Shown here: positions 1 to 11,485 of the stretch, piece after piece | How the letters are laid out: each line of letters begins with the position of its first letter | Numbering within the stretch: position 1 is the stretch's first letter | Assembly: GCA_963576475.1 (NCBI GenBank) | Contig: OY754981.1 | Location: 26,388,132-26,452,131, forward strand | Direction of reading: 5' to 3' | Origin: Molanna angustata | Taxonomy: Eukaryota > Arthropoda > Insecta > Trichoptera > Molannidae | Length of the DNA: 64,000 nt | The notes under the pieces: model-generated | Seen by the model: the letters and a program-made list of their open reading frames with translations, nothing else | Databases searched by the model: none | Told to the model about the DNA's origin: nothing | Program-made: the position numbers and the translations under genes

Positions 1-588
1 GATATTAAAATTAAAATGTACAAAGTTCTTTATCAAAATTAAAATAATAACCGTAAGTAAAATCAAGGAATAATTTCGCATCTTTCATAGGTAGGTATAG
101 TTTAATCTCGCTGTACGTAGGTAATTGTAATTATTGCGATGTCGTGTGCCGTTGGCGGCGTTGGCAAAGATATGCATGAAGTCGTTTGAAGTTTGCGAAT
201 ACATATTTGGTAGTTTAGAGTTTTACGCGAATATTTGGTTCAGAAATGATGTTAAGATAATTCAATTCGTAATAATATTTTTTTCTAATTTTCCTATATC
301 CTAAAACACTTAAAATTAATTATGATTAAAGCCTAACTTATTATTACACTTAAAACTAATATTTACATGTTTATTTACAGAAAACTATATCGTAAAGATC
401 CCTCGGGACCCTACCACCTGTGTTTGGGAAACACAAGCTTAAAAAAATTTGCGTAAAAATTATCTAATCTCATTTCTACGCTAGGTTTCTCTATTCAATT
501 CGCATCGAGATTTTCAATGCGTCTACATTTGTGAAAAAGGCGAGAGTAAACAAAATCAATGAAAATATAATTGCGAGTAGTTACATAG
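1..588. other. AT-rich sequence without recognised feature
   Basis: I see no coding potential, RNA gene or clear repeat unit here. The stretch is AT-rich with scattered TAGGTA words, typical of the intergenic background of this window. Confidence 0.6.
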
Positions 589-860
589 AATATCGGCTAA
601 TAAAGCAAGTAGGTAATATTACATCACGATAAAATTAATTAAAATTTAGCATCCCGATAAATAAAGCAAGTAAAATACTAGAATCATGATAAATACAATT
701 TAAGATAGATCACCCCGATAAAGAAAGCACGTTAATTTAAATCCGATTACAATAAAAATGCAACACTATATAATACCGATAATTACCGCAGGTCAAATAA
801 AATCGTGTTCAAAATAATAAGACTAAGAAAACCGATAAAAATTAAACCGAATACCTCAAC
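589..860. repeat. degenerate ~60-bp tandem repeat
   Basis: A loose unit containing CCGATAAA followed by AAAGCA(A/C)GT recurs near 595, 660 and 719, giving a spacing of about 60 bp, with a weaker fourth CCGATAA near 776. The copies are strongly diverged outside this core. No function is evident. Confidence 0.4.
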
Positions 861-988
861 AATTTACACATTTAAATAGACAATTTTCATTCCTCCACCT
901 CGACCAACAATTAATCTGATATGTGAGTAGGTATTGTGTAAAACAGGATATTGAGTAGGTAACTGACATCTCAGGGCGTGTGTCCGCT

Positions 989-1028
989 GATAAACATATC
1001 AGCCAAGGCCCCACGTTGATTGGGGCCA
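989..1028. other. two adjacent perfect hairpins
   Basis: The first stem pairs GCTGATA with TATCAGC across a short AACA loop. Immediately after it a second stem pairs GGCCCC with GGGGCC across a 9-base loop. Both are followed by an AT-rich tract. The pair could be a terminator-like or transposon-terminal structure; the sequence alone does not decide. No coding region adjoins it. Confidence 0.5.
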
Positions 1029-1340
1029 TTTAATACACCCCCTTTCGTAATTTAAAAAACAAATTATTATATAGTTTAATTTTAATTATTTATTTAAGAA
1101 AAAAATATCTCTAGGAGTGAAAATATGAATAATAATAATTGTAGGAGGGTATTAAGTTGTTTTACACAATACAGTTAGTAATTGTTGGTGAGAGTTGTGG
1201 AGGAATAAAACACATAACGGGTATTTTAAATATGACCAGGGGTCATGTATATTGAAAAAAAAATTAAAATGTGTTAGTAAACTTAAAGCTAAGTACACAA
1301 AAAAATGAAAACAGTAAAAAAAGGAAATATTGAGACGTCG

Positions 1341-1740
1341 GTGCTTTGTGTAGTGGGTGCGTGTTAAGGCGAGTGATTTTGTTTGGTGCTGAGATGAGGC
1401 GCTAGTCGAGCGACGTCGGCTTGGCAGATGGTGCAAGCGGCTTTGGCTCGCGTGGCAGGATGTTGAGGCGAGAGACGAGCGGCTTTGGCTCGTGTTGTGG
1501 TGAGGCGATGAGATACGAGCGGCTTTGGCTCGTCGTGGATGCAGCAGACTCGCAGGCAGGGGTTGCTGACATCGTGGAGGACGTCGGATTGGAGCAGGGG
1601 CTCCGTGAAGCTGGACTGGCGAGGAGGCAGTCGCTGTAAGCTTCGCCGGGACGTCCAGGAGCGCTGGACTCCAAGGCAGGAGTCACTGGGCTCTGGTTGA
1701 GGAGTCTAGCGGCCGTGAAATGTACCTATGCAAGGTAGAG
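1341..1740. repeat. GC-rich island with ~41-bp tandem motif
   Basis: The motif AGCGGCTTTGGCTCG occurs at about 1436, 1478 and 1518, so the period is 40-42 bp. The surrounding 400 bp is much richer in G and C than its flanks. Short open frames exist on both strands but none resembles a known protein, so I treat them as chance. It may be part of an old retroelement or a 5' exon. Confidence 0.5.
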
Positions 1741-2810
1741 ACGCGCTAGAGATCCAAGAGTAGATATCGCCGGTTGTTGTATTGTTCGATTGTTGTTGCC
1801 CGTGGTGTGTATGTTGACGTCGCGACGCGTCGTAATTATTGTGTTGGCTTTTGAAAACAATTGTAAAAAATTAAGACAAAAAAAAATAACACTGACTGTG
1901 AGCTGTATATAAAACATGTAATTTAGGTAGGTAGGAGACATCTGCCGAGGCACAGATGCCCGTCCGTCACTTGCTACACAAACTGAATTTAACTTTTTTT
2001 TGAACAAGGTGATGAGAACTATTGAACTGTCTGTGGACTGACTCCACTGGTGGACTCCAGTTTACCGACTCATGACTAACTGTCTTCAACTCTCGAAACG
2101 TCTTCCTATCGAATTTTGTAGGAGGTGGTCAGAGCCTCGATCATTGGTCACTACGAGTAGGCTGTCCTAAGGACACCATTGTTTGTCCTTTATTGTCCTC
2201 GAGATAACAACCAATTACGATCTTGGTTGGGGCGTGTTAAGTATGAAATACCCTGGCGTAGACCAACCCAACATGTGTTTAGAAAGTCAGCCTCGACCGG
2301 GCAATATATCTTATTACTAGACGTTTTGGAGACTTGTAAAAAAAATGTGAATTGGTTGTCTTCCGTTTCAAATATTAGGTATGTTCTTTTGTTGCATTTT
2401 AAGACAAAGAAGGATGCACATGTTGGCTATATCTTTAGAAAGAATGGTGCTTAATGGATTTGCAGTTGTTACATGACTATAGAAATGCAATAAATCAGGA
2501 TATCTATTCAGTTGGACATTTTAAAATATAAATGAAATGCATTCTACAGTTTTGAAAGAATTATTTCGACACAATGTGAGCAGTAAATTATTATCTTGGC
2601 CCTAAGAAAAAAATTAAAACCCACTGCGAACATTTTATAAGTAGGCATTATTTCGTAAGAATTAATACAAATAATTCGAACGCAACAAGTTAACACTAGA
2701 CAAAGTTTTAGATTGTGGCGATAAAGAGAGCTTAAGTTTGTTTTTTAAGTATGGATGTCAGTTTTCAACTCATTTCTATGTTTTTGCTTTAAGAACCTGT
2801 GATCTAACAG

Positions 2811-3049
2811 GTCGTCCTTCGTGGCTCAGTTGGTGGGATATCAAACTTTTGAGCCAAAGTTCCCAGGTTCGATTCTCGGTGGAGAGTTTTTAATTGTGTT
2901 TTCAGTCTGGATCTGTGAGACGATAAATATCTTAAAGACTCCATAATTGCCCGAAAAGCAATACAGAATGATGATTGTACATATTTCTTTACTGGATACT
3001 TGATAGTTTGCCTATTATTAATTATTTGAAATAAATAAATAAATAAATT
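2811..3049 (+). mobile_element. tRNA-derived SINE, family A, full length
   Basis: The head has a tRNA-like A box (GTGGCTCAGTTGG) and B box (GGTTCGATTC). The body contains the family core TTTTCAGTCTGGATCTGTGAG, and the tail is (AATA)n. Seven other copies or fragments of this family lie in the window (12603, 15545, 16136, 17425, 23670, 23928, 40047), which defines the boundaries. The 3' half of this copy is diverged. Confidence 0.85.
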
Positions 3050-3639
3050 ATTATTTTTCCACGCTTATTAATTATTTCAAAATGGATTCCCACTCTGTTA
3101 ACACGAAAACTCTAGAATCATTTTTTTATTTAATTAGTATGAATTTTTTCAACTAGTATGAATTAATAAATTTCATTTTTTTATTTAATTAGTATGAATT
3201 AACTCAATGAATTTTTTCCACTAGATAAATACACATAGGTTCATAATTTCTTAATCTAGGTTTGTTTTATCTTTGTCGTCAATTGTATATTTTCATCTGA
3301 TTTTTTTGAAGAAGGAAGGCTCCAGTTCTATACCATATCAGAAATATATTTCAGATGGATTAGGCACATAATTTGAGAAATGAGTCTCCTACAGAATATA
3401 GGTACATACAAAATTAAGGGGATGGCATAGGGGACAAATGACACAGGGAGATTTGTGTGATTTGTGGGCTGCAGCACTTATGTAGAGCTAAAAATGGTCG
3501 CACAGCACAGGACGAAAAAAAAACGCTATTTTTTTTATTCCCAATTTCTGATTTCTTCTCTGAATTCTTGATTTCAGTACCTATCTAATATTGCGCGTTA
3601 ATTTACAACTTGCTTTTTGACATCCATGTAGTTACAATT

Positions 3640-3758
3640 TAATATTTTAAATATAATAACAATATTTATTTAAGTACTATTTATTTACTTATAAATTTAT
3701 TAATTAATTTATTTATTTATTTATTAATTAATTGATTAATTATTAATTAATTAATTTT

Positions 3759-3789
<31 letters not shown>

Positions 3790-4080
3790 TTCATTTATTT
3801 ATTTATTTGTTTATTTATTTATTTATTCATTCATTCATTCATTCATTCATTCATTCATTCATTCATTTATTTATTTATTTATTTATTCATTTAATTATTT
3901 ATTTATCTATTTACTTATTTATTTATTAATTTATTTATTTTATGTATGTAATTATTTATTTATGTGTTTCTTAGTTAATTTTTAATTAAAAGTAATAATT
4001 ATTTAATTTATTTGTTTATTTTTATTAATAAATAAATTTATTACATCAATTAAATATGTTTTTTTTGTTTTATTTATTTA
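3640..4080. repeat. (TTTA)n/(TTCA)n simple repeat tract
   Basis: About 440 bp of TTTATTTA-type sequence contains a pure (ATTC)n run around 3822-3866. It is low complexity, has no coding content, and directly precedes the left arm of the foldback element. Confidence 0.9.
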
Positions 4081-5429
4081 TTTATTAAGAGGACATATAA
4101 CGCTAAACTTAGTGACTGAAAACATGATATATTAAAACCGCCCAATGCACTATGAAGTTACGCGTTAGTAAGGGTAAATATCGCGTGCGTAAAAATTTTT
4201 TTTACCTATACGTGATTTAAATTATCGGAAACCCCAAATTTGTTGATTTTTTGCAGTTTAAGAACAAACCTTAGTTGAAATGAAAAAAACTTTATCGGTC
4301 ATTCACTTTGATTTTATGCACTCTTTAAGAGTATAAAAGATTTATTTCTCTACGACACATGGTTATAGAGTAATTTAAAAAAAAATGTTGTTAAAAAGGA
4401 TATTTTAAATCATTTATTTACGGGAATTTAGGCTGAATTTTAAAATTGTGTGACGAACATTCACTAGAGAAATGTTGAAAATACTTATGGTATTTTTTCT
4501 AGAAACACACTGTTTAACATATTTGAGGAATTTGATTTGGAATTGAGGTGTTTAGGTTTACATGGCCCCTTAAGAGAAAAAACGATTGCGCATCACACAT
4601 AATACATTTTTTTATACCTACATAGAGTTGATATACTTATATGTATGTGTAATCACATTATTTCCCATAGAGAAGTTACAAAGAAGTTATTTTTATACTT
4701 ATCACTACGACCAGGTTTAACTGTTCATTAAAGCACGTATACTATACGTACAAGCTAATCTGTTTTTACTATATTTAGCAGCTGATAGAAGAAAAAGCGC
4801 AATTATAGTAGGAGCCGATGCCGAAAGTTTAGATGGACACTAGAGATAATATATTATAGGTATATCTAGTTGTTCGTTTGAGAGTATATAATGGTCATAC
4901 ATATAATATACGTGGCCTACGACATACGTATAATATAGTGGTGACGTCACGAGATGCGCTGTATGGTGGATTGTATAGGCACATATAATATGTATTATTA
5001 CATATTATATTGGTGTAAATCACGAAAGAATGGCGTTCGCTATTCAACCAGGCGACAGACTAGCCGGCTCCAGTGTACCCCACACCACACACCCCACACC
5101 ATAACACGACATGGACGTACCATCATTGTAACCAAACAACGGGCACCGCGGAATTAATATTTATTTAAAATTTAATACTTACAATCATAAAAAATACAAG
5201 AAACTTTAAAATATATAAAAAAAACAATTGGTCCCGGTTAAACTTTGTTCTGCCACAGACCGCCTTCTATATAGACCGCATTTTTAATAGACCTTATTCC
5301 GTTTACCATAACTAACCAATTTAATACCCCCTAAGAAACCCCCGCCCCCCACTACTATGATCTATGTCCTAGGTACTGGCCATTTTATTGGCGCCTCTGA
5401 GGATGATAGTGTAATCATCAAAAGCGTTC

Positions 5430-5585
5430 AGCCCCCCTAGACAACGTGTCATTTAACTCAAGAAAAGATTACTCAATGTATGGAAGTGACAGTTGTCACG
5501 TGACTAGCAACTTTCACCTCCATACATTGAGTTATCTTTTGTTGTTTATTTTCTTGATCTAATCGACACGTTGTCTAGGGGGGCT
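5430..5585. mobile_element. MITE family 1, intact copy
   Basis: A 21-bp perfect terminal inverted repeat begins AGCCCCCCTAGACAACGTGT and closes the element at 5565-5585. The interior is itself palindromic around CACGTGAC and contains CTCAATGTATGGAAGTGACA. It is about 156 bp and non-coding. A second copy lies at 12322-12465. No convincing target duplication is visible. Confidence 0.8.
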
Positions 5586-5794
5586 GGCTCATTAAACTGT
5601 GCTATTATACTCGTAATAATTTCAGTGTCGCTTTATATTTAATTTTAAAATGAATAGATATTTCTTACTATATCACACGATGTCGGGTGAACCGCCAAAA
5701 AAAAATTGAAAAAAAAAGTATTTGTCACCTAATGTGGCACAATATTTTTGAAATGAAAATGACTCTATCGCCATGGTGTAAGTATTAAATTATT

Positions 5795-5925
5795 TGGCTT
5801 CGGTAGCGGTGTCCTGGATTCGATTCCTGGCAGTGAGAAATTCATTTAAAACGCAAATTTTGCTTCGTTGAAACAAAATTCCATTTGTCAATAAACTCGC
5901 CACTTACGCGAGTGTAAGAAAGTTT
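5795..5925 (+). mobile_element. SINE family B, fragment
   Basis: It carries the B-box-like GGATTCGATTCCTGGCAG, then the body ending in CTCGCCACTTACGCGAGTG. It matches the better copies at 20697 and 53165. The A-box region is degenerate. Confidence 0.6.
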
Positions 5926-6672
5926 TAAATACATGCCCTCTTAAGGGGCCATATAAACCTAAACATCCCAATTTCAAATCAAATTCCTCAAATATGTTAA
6001 ACAGTGTGTTTCTAGAAAAAATACCATAAGTGTTTTCAACATTTCTCTAGTGAATGTTTGTCACACAATTTCAAAATTCAGTATTAATTCCCTTAAAAAA
6101 TATATTAAAAGTATTCCTTTTTACGGCATATTTTTGAAATTACTCTATAACTATGTGTCGTAGAGAAATAAATCTATTATATGCTTGAAGAGTGCATAAA
6201 AACAAAGTGAATGACCGATAAAGTTTTTTCATTTCAAGTAAGGTTTGTTCTTAAAATACAAAAAAAATCAACAAATTTTGGGTTTCCGATAGTAATCACG
6301 TATAGACCTTTTTTAATGCACGCGATAGTTACCTTTACTAACGCGTAAATTCATAGTGCATTAGGCGGTTTTGAAATATCATGTTTTCAGACACTAGATT
6401 TAGCGTTATATCTCCTCATCCACATCCTCGTACATTCCCTGAACTAATCACCCATGGTACAAAAAAATGTACCACGTAAGTACCTACTTCGATATTCGTT
6501 TCTATTTTTGTACGGAAATTTGTTATATACATGTTTAGTTTTTTAATTAGTTATGAAAGCATTTATAAAACAAAACATCAATTAGGAGCATTAAAAATTC
6601 GCTGATCATTTTTTGGGAAGCGAGATATAATAATATCTTTTTATTTTTTTTTTAAATATCCTCAAAATTATA

Positions 6673-6830
6673 TTATGTTGTAGAGAAATAAATCTTTTAT
6701 GTGCTCAAAGAGTGCATAAAATCGAAATTGAAATTTTTAATGCACGCGATAGTTACCTTTACTAACACGTAATTTCATAGTGTATTAGGCAGTTTTAATA
6801 TAATGATGTTTTCAGTCACTAGATTTATGG
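6673..6830 (-). repeat. third partial copy of the foldback arm
   Basis: It shares GTAGAGAAATAAATCT, AGAGTGCATAAAA and GCACGCGATAGTTACCTTTA with the arm at 5938-6416, in that arm's orientation. It shows the arm sequence is a dispersed family rather than unique to one element. Confidence 0.65.
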
Positions 6831-7419
6831 TAAAAATATCACCAAATATCTTGAACTTGGCTTCCGGGTGCGCAGAGCGCAAATTTGTTTCTTTTTGCTT
6901 CGTTGGTATACGTGCAAATCGCCCCTCTTCTCGGCGAAATGGTTCAAGATATTTAGCGAAAACTATTTATACCATCTTCTGCGTGCGGTTTTCAACATAG
7001 CTTTGGACCCTTCTAAATAATATTAAAAAAATATATGTTCCGAAATAGAATAACGGAGGGACACTTGAAGCATTTATTTTAGCATGAAAATCTTGTTACA
7101 CCAATGGATTCGTTCATAGCATGTATTAAAGTTGGTTATAATTTTTATTAAATGCGAGCCTGAAGGCTGTGTGATTGGCCCATGCACAAGTACATACATA
7201 TTACATATCACACCATGTCACATTGTATGTACATATGTATGTATGTATGATTGACAGAATGTACCACTGGACAACATTTTGTCGATTCCATCATTTTCAC
7301 ATTTGTTATAATATGAAAATACGATTTGAAAAAAAAACATTTGGTAAAAATAAACAAGCTCTATTTGTTATTTTTTTGAGAGAAATCTTTTGTCGGTTCC
7401 AATTAATTTTTTTTCGTTT
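6831..7419. other. intergenic sequence, no recognised feature
   Basis: AT-rich sequence with a short (TATG)n run near 7235. The open frames present here are short and unlike any protein I know. Confidence 0.5.
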
Positions 7420-7550
7420 AGCTTTCATGCCGGTGTCCCGGTTTCGATTACCAGCAAAGGAGAAAACGCAATTATGGTTTGTCTGAACTGGGAACACTAG
7501 TTAGTTGGCAATGAATGCGCGTTTATGCAGAGTGCAAGACAGTGTTTATT
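7420..7550 (+). mobile_element. SINE family B, fragment
   Basis: The sequence matches family B: a degenerate B box (GGTTTCGATTACCAGCA), then GGAACACTAGTTAGTTGGCAA and a GCAGAGTGCAAGACAG tail. It is truncated on its 5' side. Confidence 0.6.
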
Positions 7551-7879
7551 ATTACCGCCCTACAAAACTTACCAATCTCGATTGGATAGTATGTAATCAT
7601 TCTCAAATGGACTAAGAATATAATAATATACCTAATATATGAGAATGCCAAAAAATAACGTCGTTTTTCTGCCAAATCACTTGCTATCCCTATTTACTCT
7701 ACTGAAGTCTGAAGCTCATCTTTTCAAGTACAATCAGCTAGAATATTTTTTACTAGTTGCATGTAACACATGTGCTCCAATTATCGATGGCGATAGTATG
7801 CATAATTGAAGAACACGTACCTAACTATAAACACTTAAACACAAATTAATCAATATTTAAAGATATGTTAAAGAAAATT

Positions 7880-9057
7880 TGTAACGTTTGCTGATGACAC
7901 AATTATCTTATTTCATTCATTGACATGGGAGGGTGCCTTCCTCAAGGCAGAACAAGGACTTAAACTTTAAAAAAAATGGCTAGATCAAAATTTACTTACC
8001 TAAAACACAAAAAAAACTAACTATATCACATTTAGCATTAATGCAAGAGGCCAACCTCATACAACTAACAAATTAATTATTCATAACAATAACTGTATTC
8101 GTTCACAATGCACTTGCAACCCTCTAACAAACGCTGAAAACATTAAATATTTAGGTATCATTATTGACAGACACTTATCTTGGAAAGCACACATAAACCA
8201 ACTAACAAGAAAAATACGCAAACTAATATATCTATTCAAGACGATTAGAAACATTTTAAATAAAGCACAATTAAAAACAATCTATTTTGCCCTTCATCAA
8301 TCTCTCTTGTGCTATGCAATTACTAGCTGGGGGGGGGGACATATAAAACAACATTATACCCATTAATCATTGCACAAAAAGCTATTTTAAGAGTAATTAA
8401 CAAAAAAACATATTTATACCCTTCTGAATTGCTATTTAAAGAATTTGAGGTCATTGGCATCCGACAACTTTACATAAAAAGTATTACACAAAACTATACA
8501 AAAACTAGCAGCCCCGTTCCCCAAAACCATACTACACATAAAACTAGACAAACTGTACGAAATCTTGAAGCAGTACCTAGAATGAAAACCACACTAGGAC
8601 AAAAAAACTATACATACCTAGCACCTAAACTTCATAATATGTTAAAACAATACATACCAGAAATTTCAACTATCTCATCAACTAATGTAAAAAAAATAAT
8701 ATTCAAATGGTTATTTAACAAAGGCAGAGAAGAGAGCGAAAGACTATTGCATATAGTGAAATGAACAAATAAATACATTGTACTATTAGACTACCTTACA
8801 GTAGGTACCAATAAATTAATATTATACTTAATAAAAATATATGTAATGGCACTCCGACACAAGCATTGGCCTAGTGGAGTGTCCTATCCAGAAATCATCT
8901 ACAAAATATAACTCTATAATGAGTAAGTGATTAAAATAAAAAACATAAACATTAATTTTAAGTTCATTATAGTACTATATGTTTTAAGTTTATTGTACAT
9001 ATATAAAATATTATTATATTTGTAAAAAAAGGATTTATAATAAATAAATAAATAAAT
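7880..9057 (+). pseudogene. CR1-like non-LTR retrotransposon, 5'-truncated, inserted in repeat alpha
   Basis: The first readable motif is the reverse-transcriptase catalytic box FADDT (about 7895). Downstream a frame encodes a thumb-like segment with LGIIIDRHLSWKAHI and ends in a C-terminal block at 8429-8764. A homopolymeric G run near 8330 and other indels break the frame, so no complete protein can be made. The 3' UTR has a hairpin (CACTCC/GGAGTG near 8849-8881) and the tail is (AATA)n at 9041-9057. The closest relative in the window is 61518-62872. Repeat alpha resumes immediately after the tail. Confidence 0.85.
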
Positions 9058-9587
9058 GTATGTCAAGATAGGATTTTATGGAGATCAGTCCTTTTTTCCT
9101 ACGCTGAATATGAAAACAGTACAATGGTATGTACGTATGTTTGAAGATTAAGTATCAAACTATTGAGTCCCAGTAGATATTGTGTAGTCTATACTAGGTA
9201 CCTTATAAATTATATGAAACGATGTCGTCACTAAATTCAATTTTTATAAAAGTTGTCAAAAAAGTTTGAGATGTACTACTAAAATGTTTATATTTTTTAT
9301 AGAAAATCAAATTATCTAATTTGGGTGATATTTAAAAAAAAATAAATATAGGCAGAAAAACACATAAATTTATGATTAAAAAATGTTTTTCCAACTGTCG
9401 ATTCGTTCATGAGAATTCAATTCTCTGAATGAATCGACATTATTAAGCCAAGATGCGTGTACGAAGGAAAATTTTGTATGGCGTAGTGGACTTTTTGCAT
9501 GCTAATAACACCAACTAGAGGCCTCGCAGCATATATGTTCCCATACATGGATTTACTCAGAATTCGGAGTAGAACATTTTATGTGAG

Positions 9588-9686
<99 letters not shown>

Positions 9687-9746
9687 TGTGTGTGTGTGTG
9701 TGTCTGTGTGTCTGTGTGTGTGTGTGTGTCTGTGTGTGTGTGTGTC
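9588..9746. repeat. (TG)n microsatellite, ~155 bp
   Basis: A nearly pure TG run with a few TC interruptions toward the 3' end. It lies at the position where other copies of repeat alpha carry only a short CACACAGACACAC tract, so it is an expansion inside the mobile repeat. Confidence 0.95.
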
Positions 9747-10842
9747 CCCTTATAACTTTTGATCCGCTCAATTTACAGAGCCCAAATTTTCAGAATATAT
9801 AGACAGTTATAGGCCTATATACAAAACATTTACACTCAGAATTGTGAATTTTTGTTTCAGTCAGGGGTTATCAACTTTTGAGATTTTGATTTATTTTTCC
9901 ATATATCTCAGAAACCGTAAAAGCTAGAACGCTGAAAATTGGTTAAGAAGACTTAATAGTTTGATACTTAAATCTCAAAACATACATACATACCATCATA
10001 CTGTTTTCATATTCTGTGTAGGAAAAACAGACTGACCTCCATACTATCCTATCCTGACAAACATACCTACATGTTTTATATAGAAAATAAAATATCTTCA
10101 AATATTTATTAATTTGTGTTGTTTATAGTTTGGTACGTATTCTTTGATTATGCATAGGTACTATCGCCATCCACAGTTGGATCTCATGTGTTACATGCAA
10201 CTAGTCTTAATAAAAATGTTTCCGACTGTCTGGAATTTAAAAAAATAAGATATTTTGTATTTGTCTATATTTATACAAATTTTCAGCGTTCTAGCTTTTA
10301 TGTTTTTTGAGATATATGGAAAAATAAAGTGGAAAATTAAATAATTGATAACCCCTGACTGACACAACAATTTAAAATTCTGAGTATAAAAGTTTTATGG
10401 ACCTATAATTATCTAGATATTCTGAAATTTTGGGTTCTGTGCATTGAGCGGATCAAAGGTTATAAGGGGGGACGAACACACTCACACACAGACACACTAA
10501 ATGTTCTACTCCGAATTCTGAGTAAATTCACATATGGAACAAAAATGCTGCGAAGCCTCTAAGTTGGTGTTTTTTTGACTTCAAAGTTGGAAAGTCCGTG
10601 AAAAATATAGACCCTGCATACAAATTTCGCGTATCTTGGCTTGATACTTTGTCGATAGGTTAAGAGAATAAAATTCTCTTGAACAAATCGACAGTTGGAT
10701 TAGCTAAACTGGGTGAGATGTTATTTTGATTCTTTTTTTTCGTTCACCCGACTCTTACTAGAAAATAATTGAAGGACTATTTTCATCCGGTGCCATATAG
10801 CTTACATAGTACCTATATATATATAACTATACTTAGAGCACT

Positions 10843-11485
10843 CTAGAATAGTTCAGAGGAAAATTCGCAGTCACCTACCCCACTCCATAGGGAACGTTAT
10901 AGAACTAAGTGTTCTGTTCATCCCCGGAGCGGCTGCTCGTCGGACGAAAACAAGAACTACCACCATGCATATTTCATACCACTGCCACTAAGAGTCCAAC
11001 TACACTCGCAAGGGCCGTAAATCATGGCGAGGGTTACCCTCCCGACAGCACCACGAACAACAGACTGCCACAGGGAGCTTAGTACTTTCAGTTCTTCGAT
11101 TTCCACACCAGGCGCAGCGTTAGCTGCACCTGTCTCATCATCAGCTTGGGTACCGCCGAGCGGGTCGTGCCGACCAATCATCACGGGGGGCTCCTCCACC
11201 CCTTAGCACTCATGTTGGCGAATTTCAGGTACACCACCGGACAGTACTTTCAGTTCTTCGATTTCCATCGCCCGGTGGTGCAGACCTACTCATCGCCACG
11301 TTTGATGAGTCACCGCCGAGCGAGGCATTAAGGCGTCTACCCTGTTCTACCATAAGTAAGAATTGAAGGGGGCACAGACCTGTTGCCCAGATTCCTAGGG
11401 TGGGGCTGCGGTCACCCCCAACTTTACTGGCTAGGTCCCTATGGCCACAACCTAGCCCCAATAGCCCCTAGCTAGAATAGTTCAG
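10843..11485. mobile_element. GC-rich ~615-bp insertion flanked by a 14-bp direct repeat
   Basis: CTAGAATAGTTCAG occurs at 10843-10856 and again at 11472-11485, with a GC-rich, CpG-rich block between them. Inside, AGTACTTTCAGTTCTTCG is repeated at ~11080 and ~11244. Neither end has a poly(A) or microsatellite tail. A 14-bp duplication without a tail would fit an R1-clade-like target-primed insertion, but no reverse-transcriptase motif is visible. Open frames on both strands are unrecognised. Confidence 0.65.

Larger units (their letters stand above)
4089..6416. mobile_element. foldback-type structure with ~480-bp inverted arms
   Basis: The segment 4089-4576 and the reverse complement of 5938-6416 align almost end to end. 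Landmarks are GAGGA(C/G)ATATAACGCTAAA at the outer ends and a GGCCCCTTAAGAG block at the inner ends. The 1.36-kb interior (4577-5937) carries a separate MITE at 5430 and a SINE fragment at 5795. A third partial copy lies at 6673-6830. It could be one foldback transposon with long TIRs or two copies in head-to-head orientation. No transposase is visible. Confidence 0.7.
7735..10695. mobile_element. dispersed repeat alpha: forward copy split by a reverse copy
   Basis: Parts A-B of the repeat run forward at 7735-7875 and 9058-9180, and parts C-D run forward at 10216-10695. Between them a complete reverse copy (D'-C'-B'-A') occupies about 9400-10215. Landmarks are ACTAGTTGCATGTAACACATG (start), GTCAAGATAGGAT, and GACAGTTG after a subterminal ~20-bp palindrome (end). 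Other copies lie at 12905, 21130 and 43310. There are no terminal inverted repeats. The subterminal hairpin recalls Helitron-like ends, but that is an inference. Confidence 0.7.

Noticed and set aside
2179..2454. 91-codon plus-strand frame
   Set aside because: No family resemblance and no splice or promoter context; near the length expected by chance in this many bases.
3822..3866. CRISPR-like or regulatory direct repeats
   Set aside because: It is a pure ATTC microsatellite; there are no spacers.
4954..5157. Small plus-strand open frame inside the foldback interior
   Set aside because: Short, His/Thr-rich in a CACACC-type low-complexity patch; no support.
9499..9802. Cys/Val-rich and Thr/His-rich open frames over the TG tract
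   Set aside because: They are translations of a dinucleotide microsatellite on both strands.
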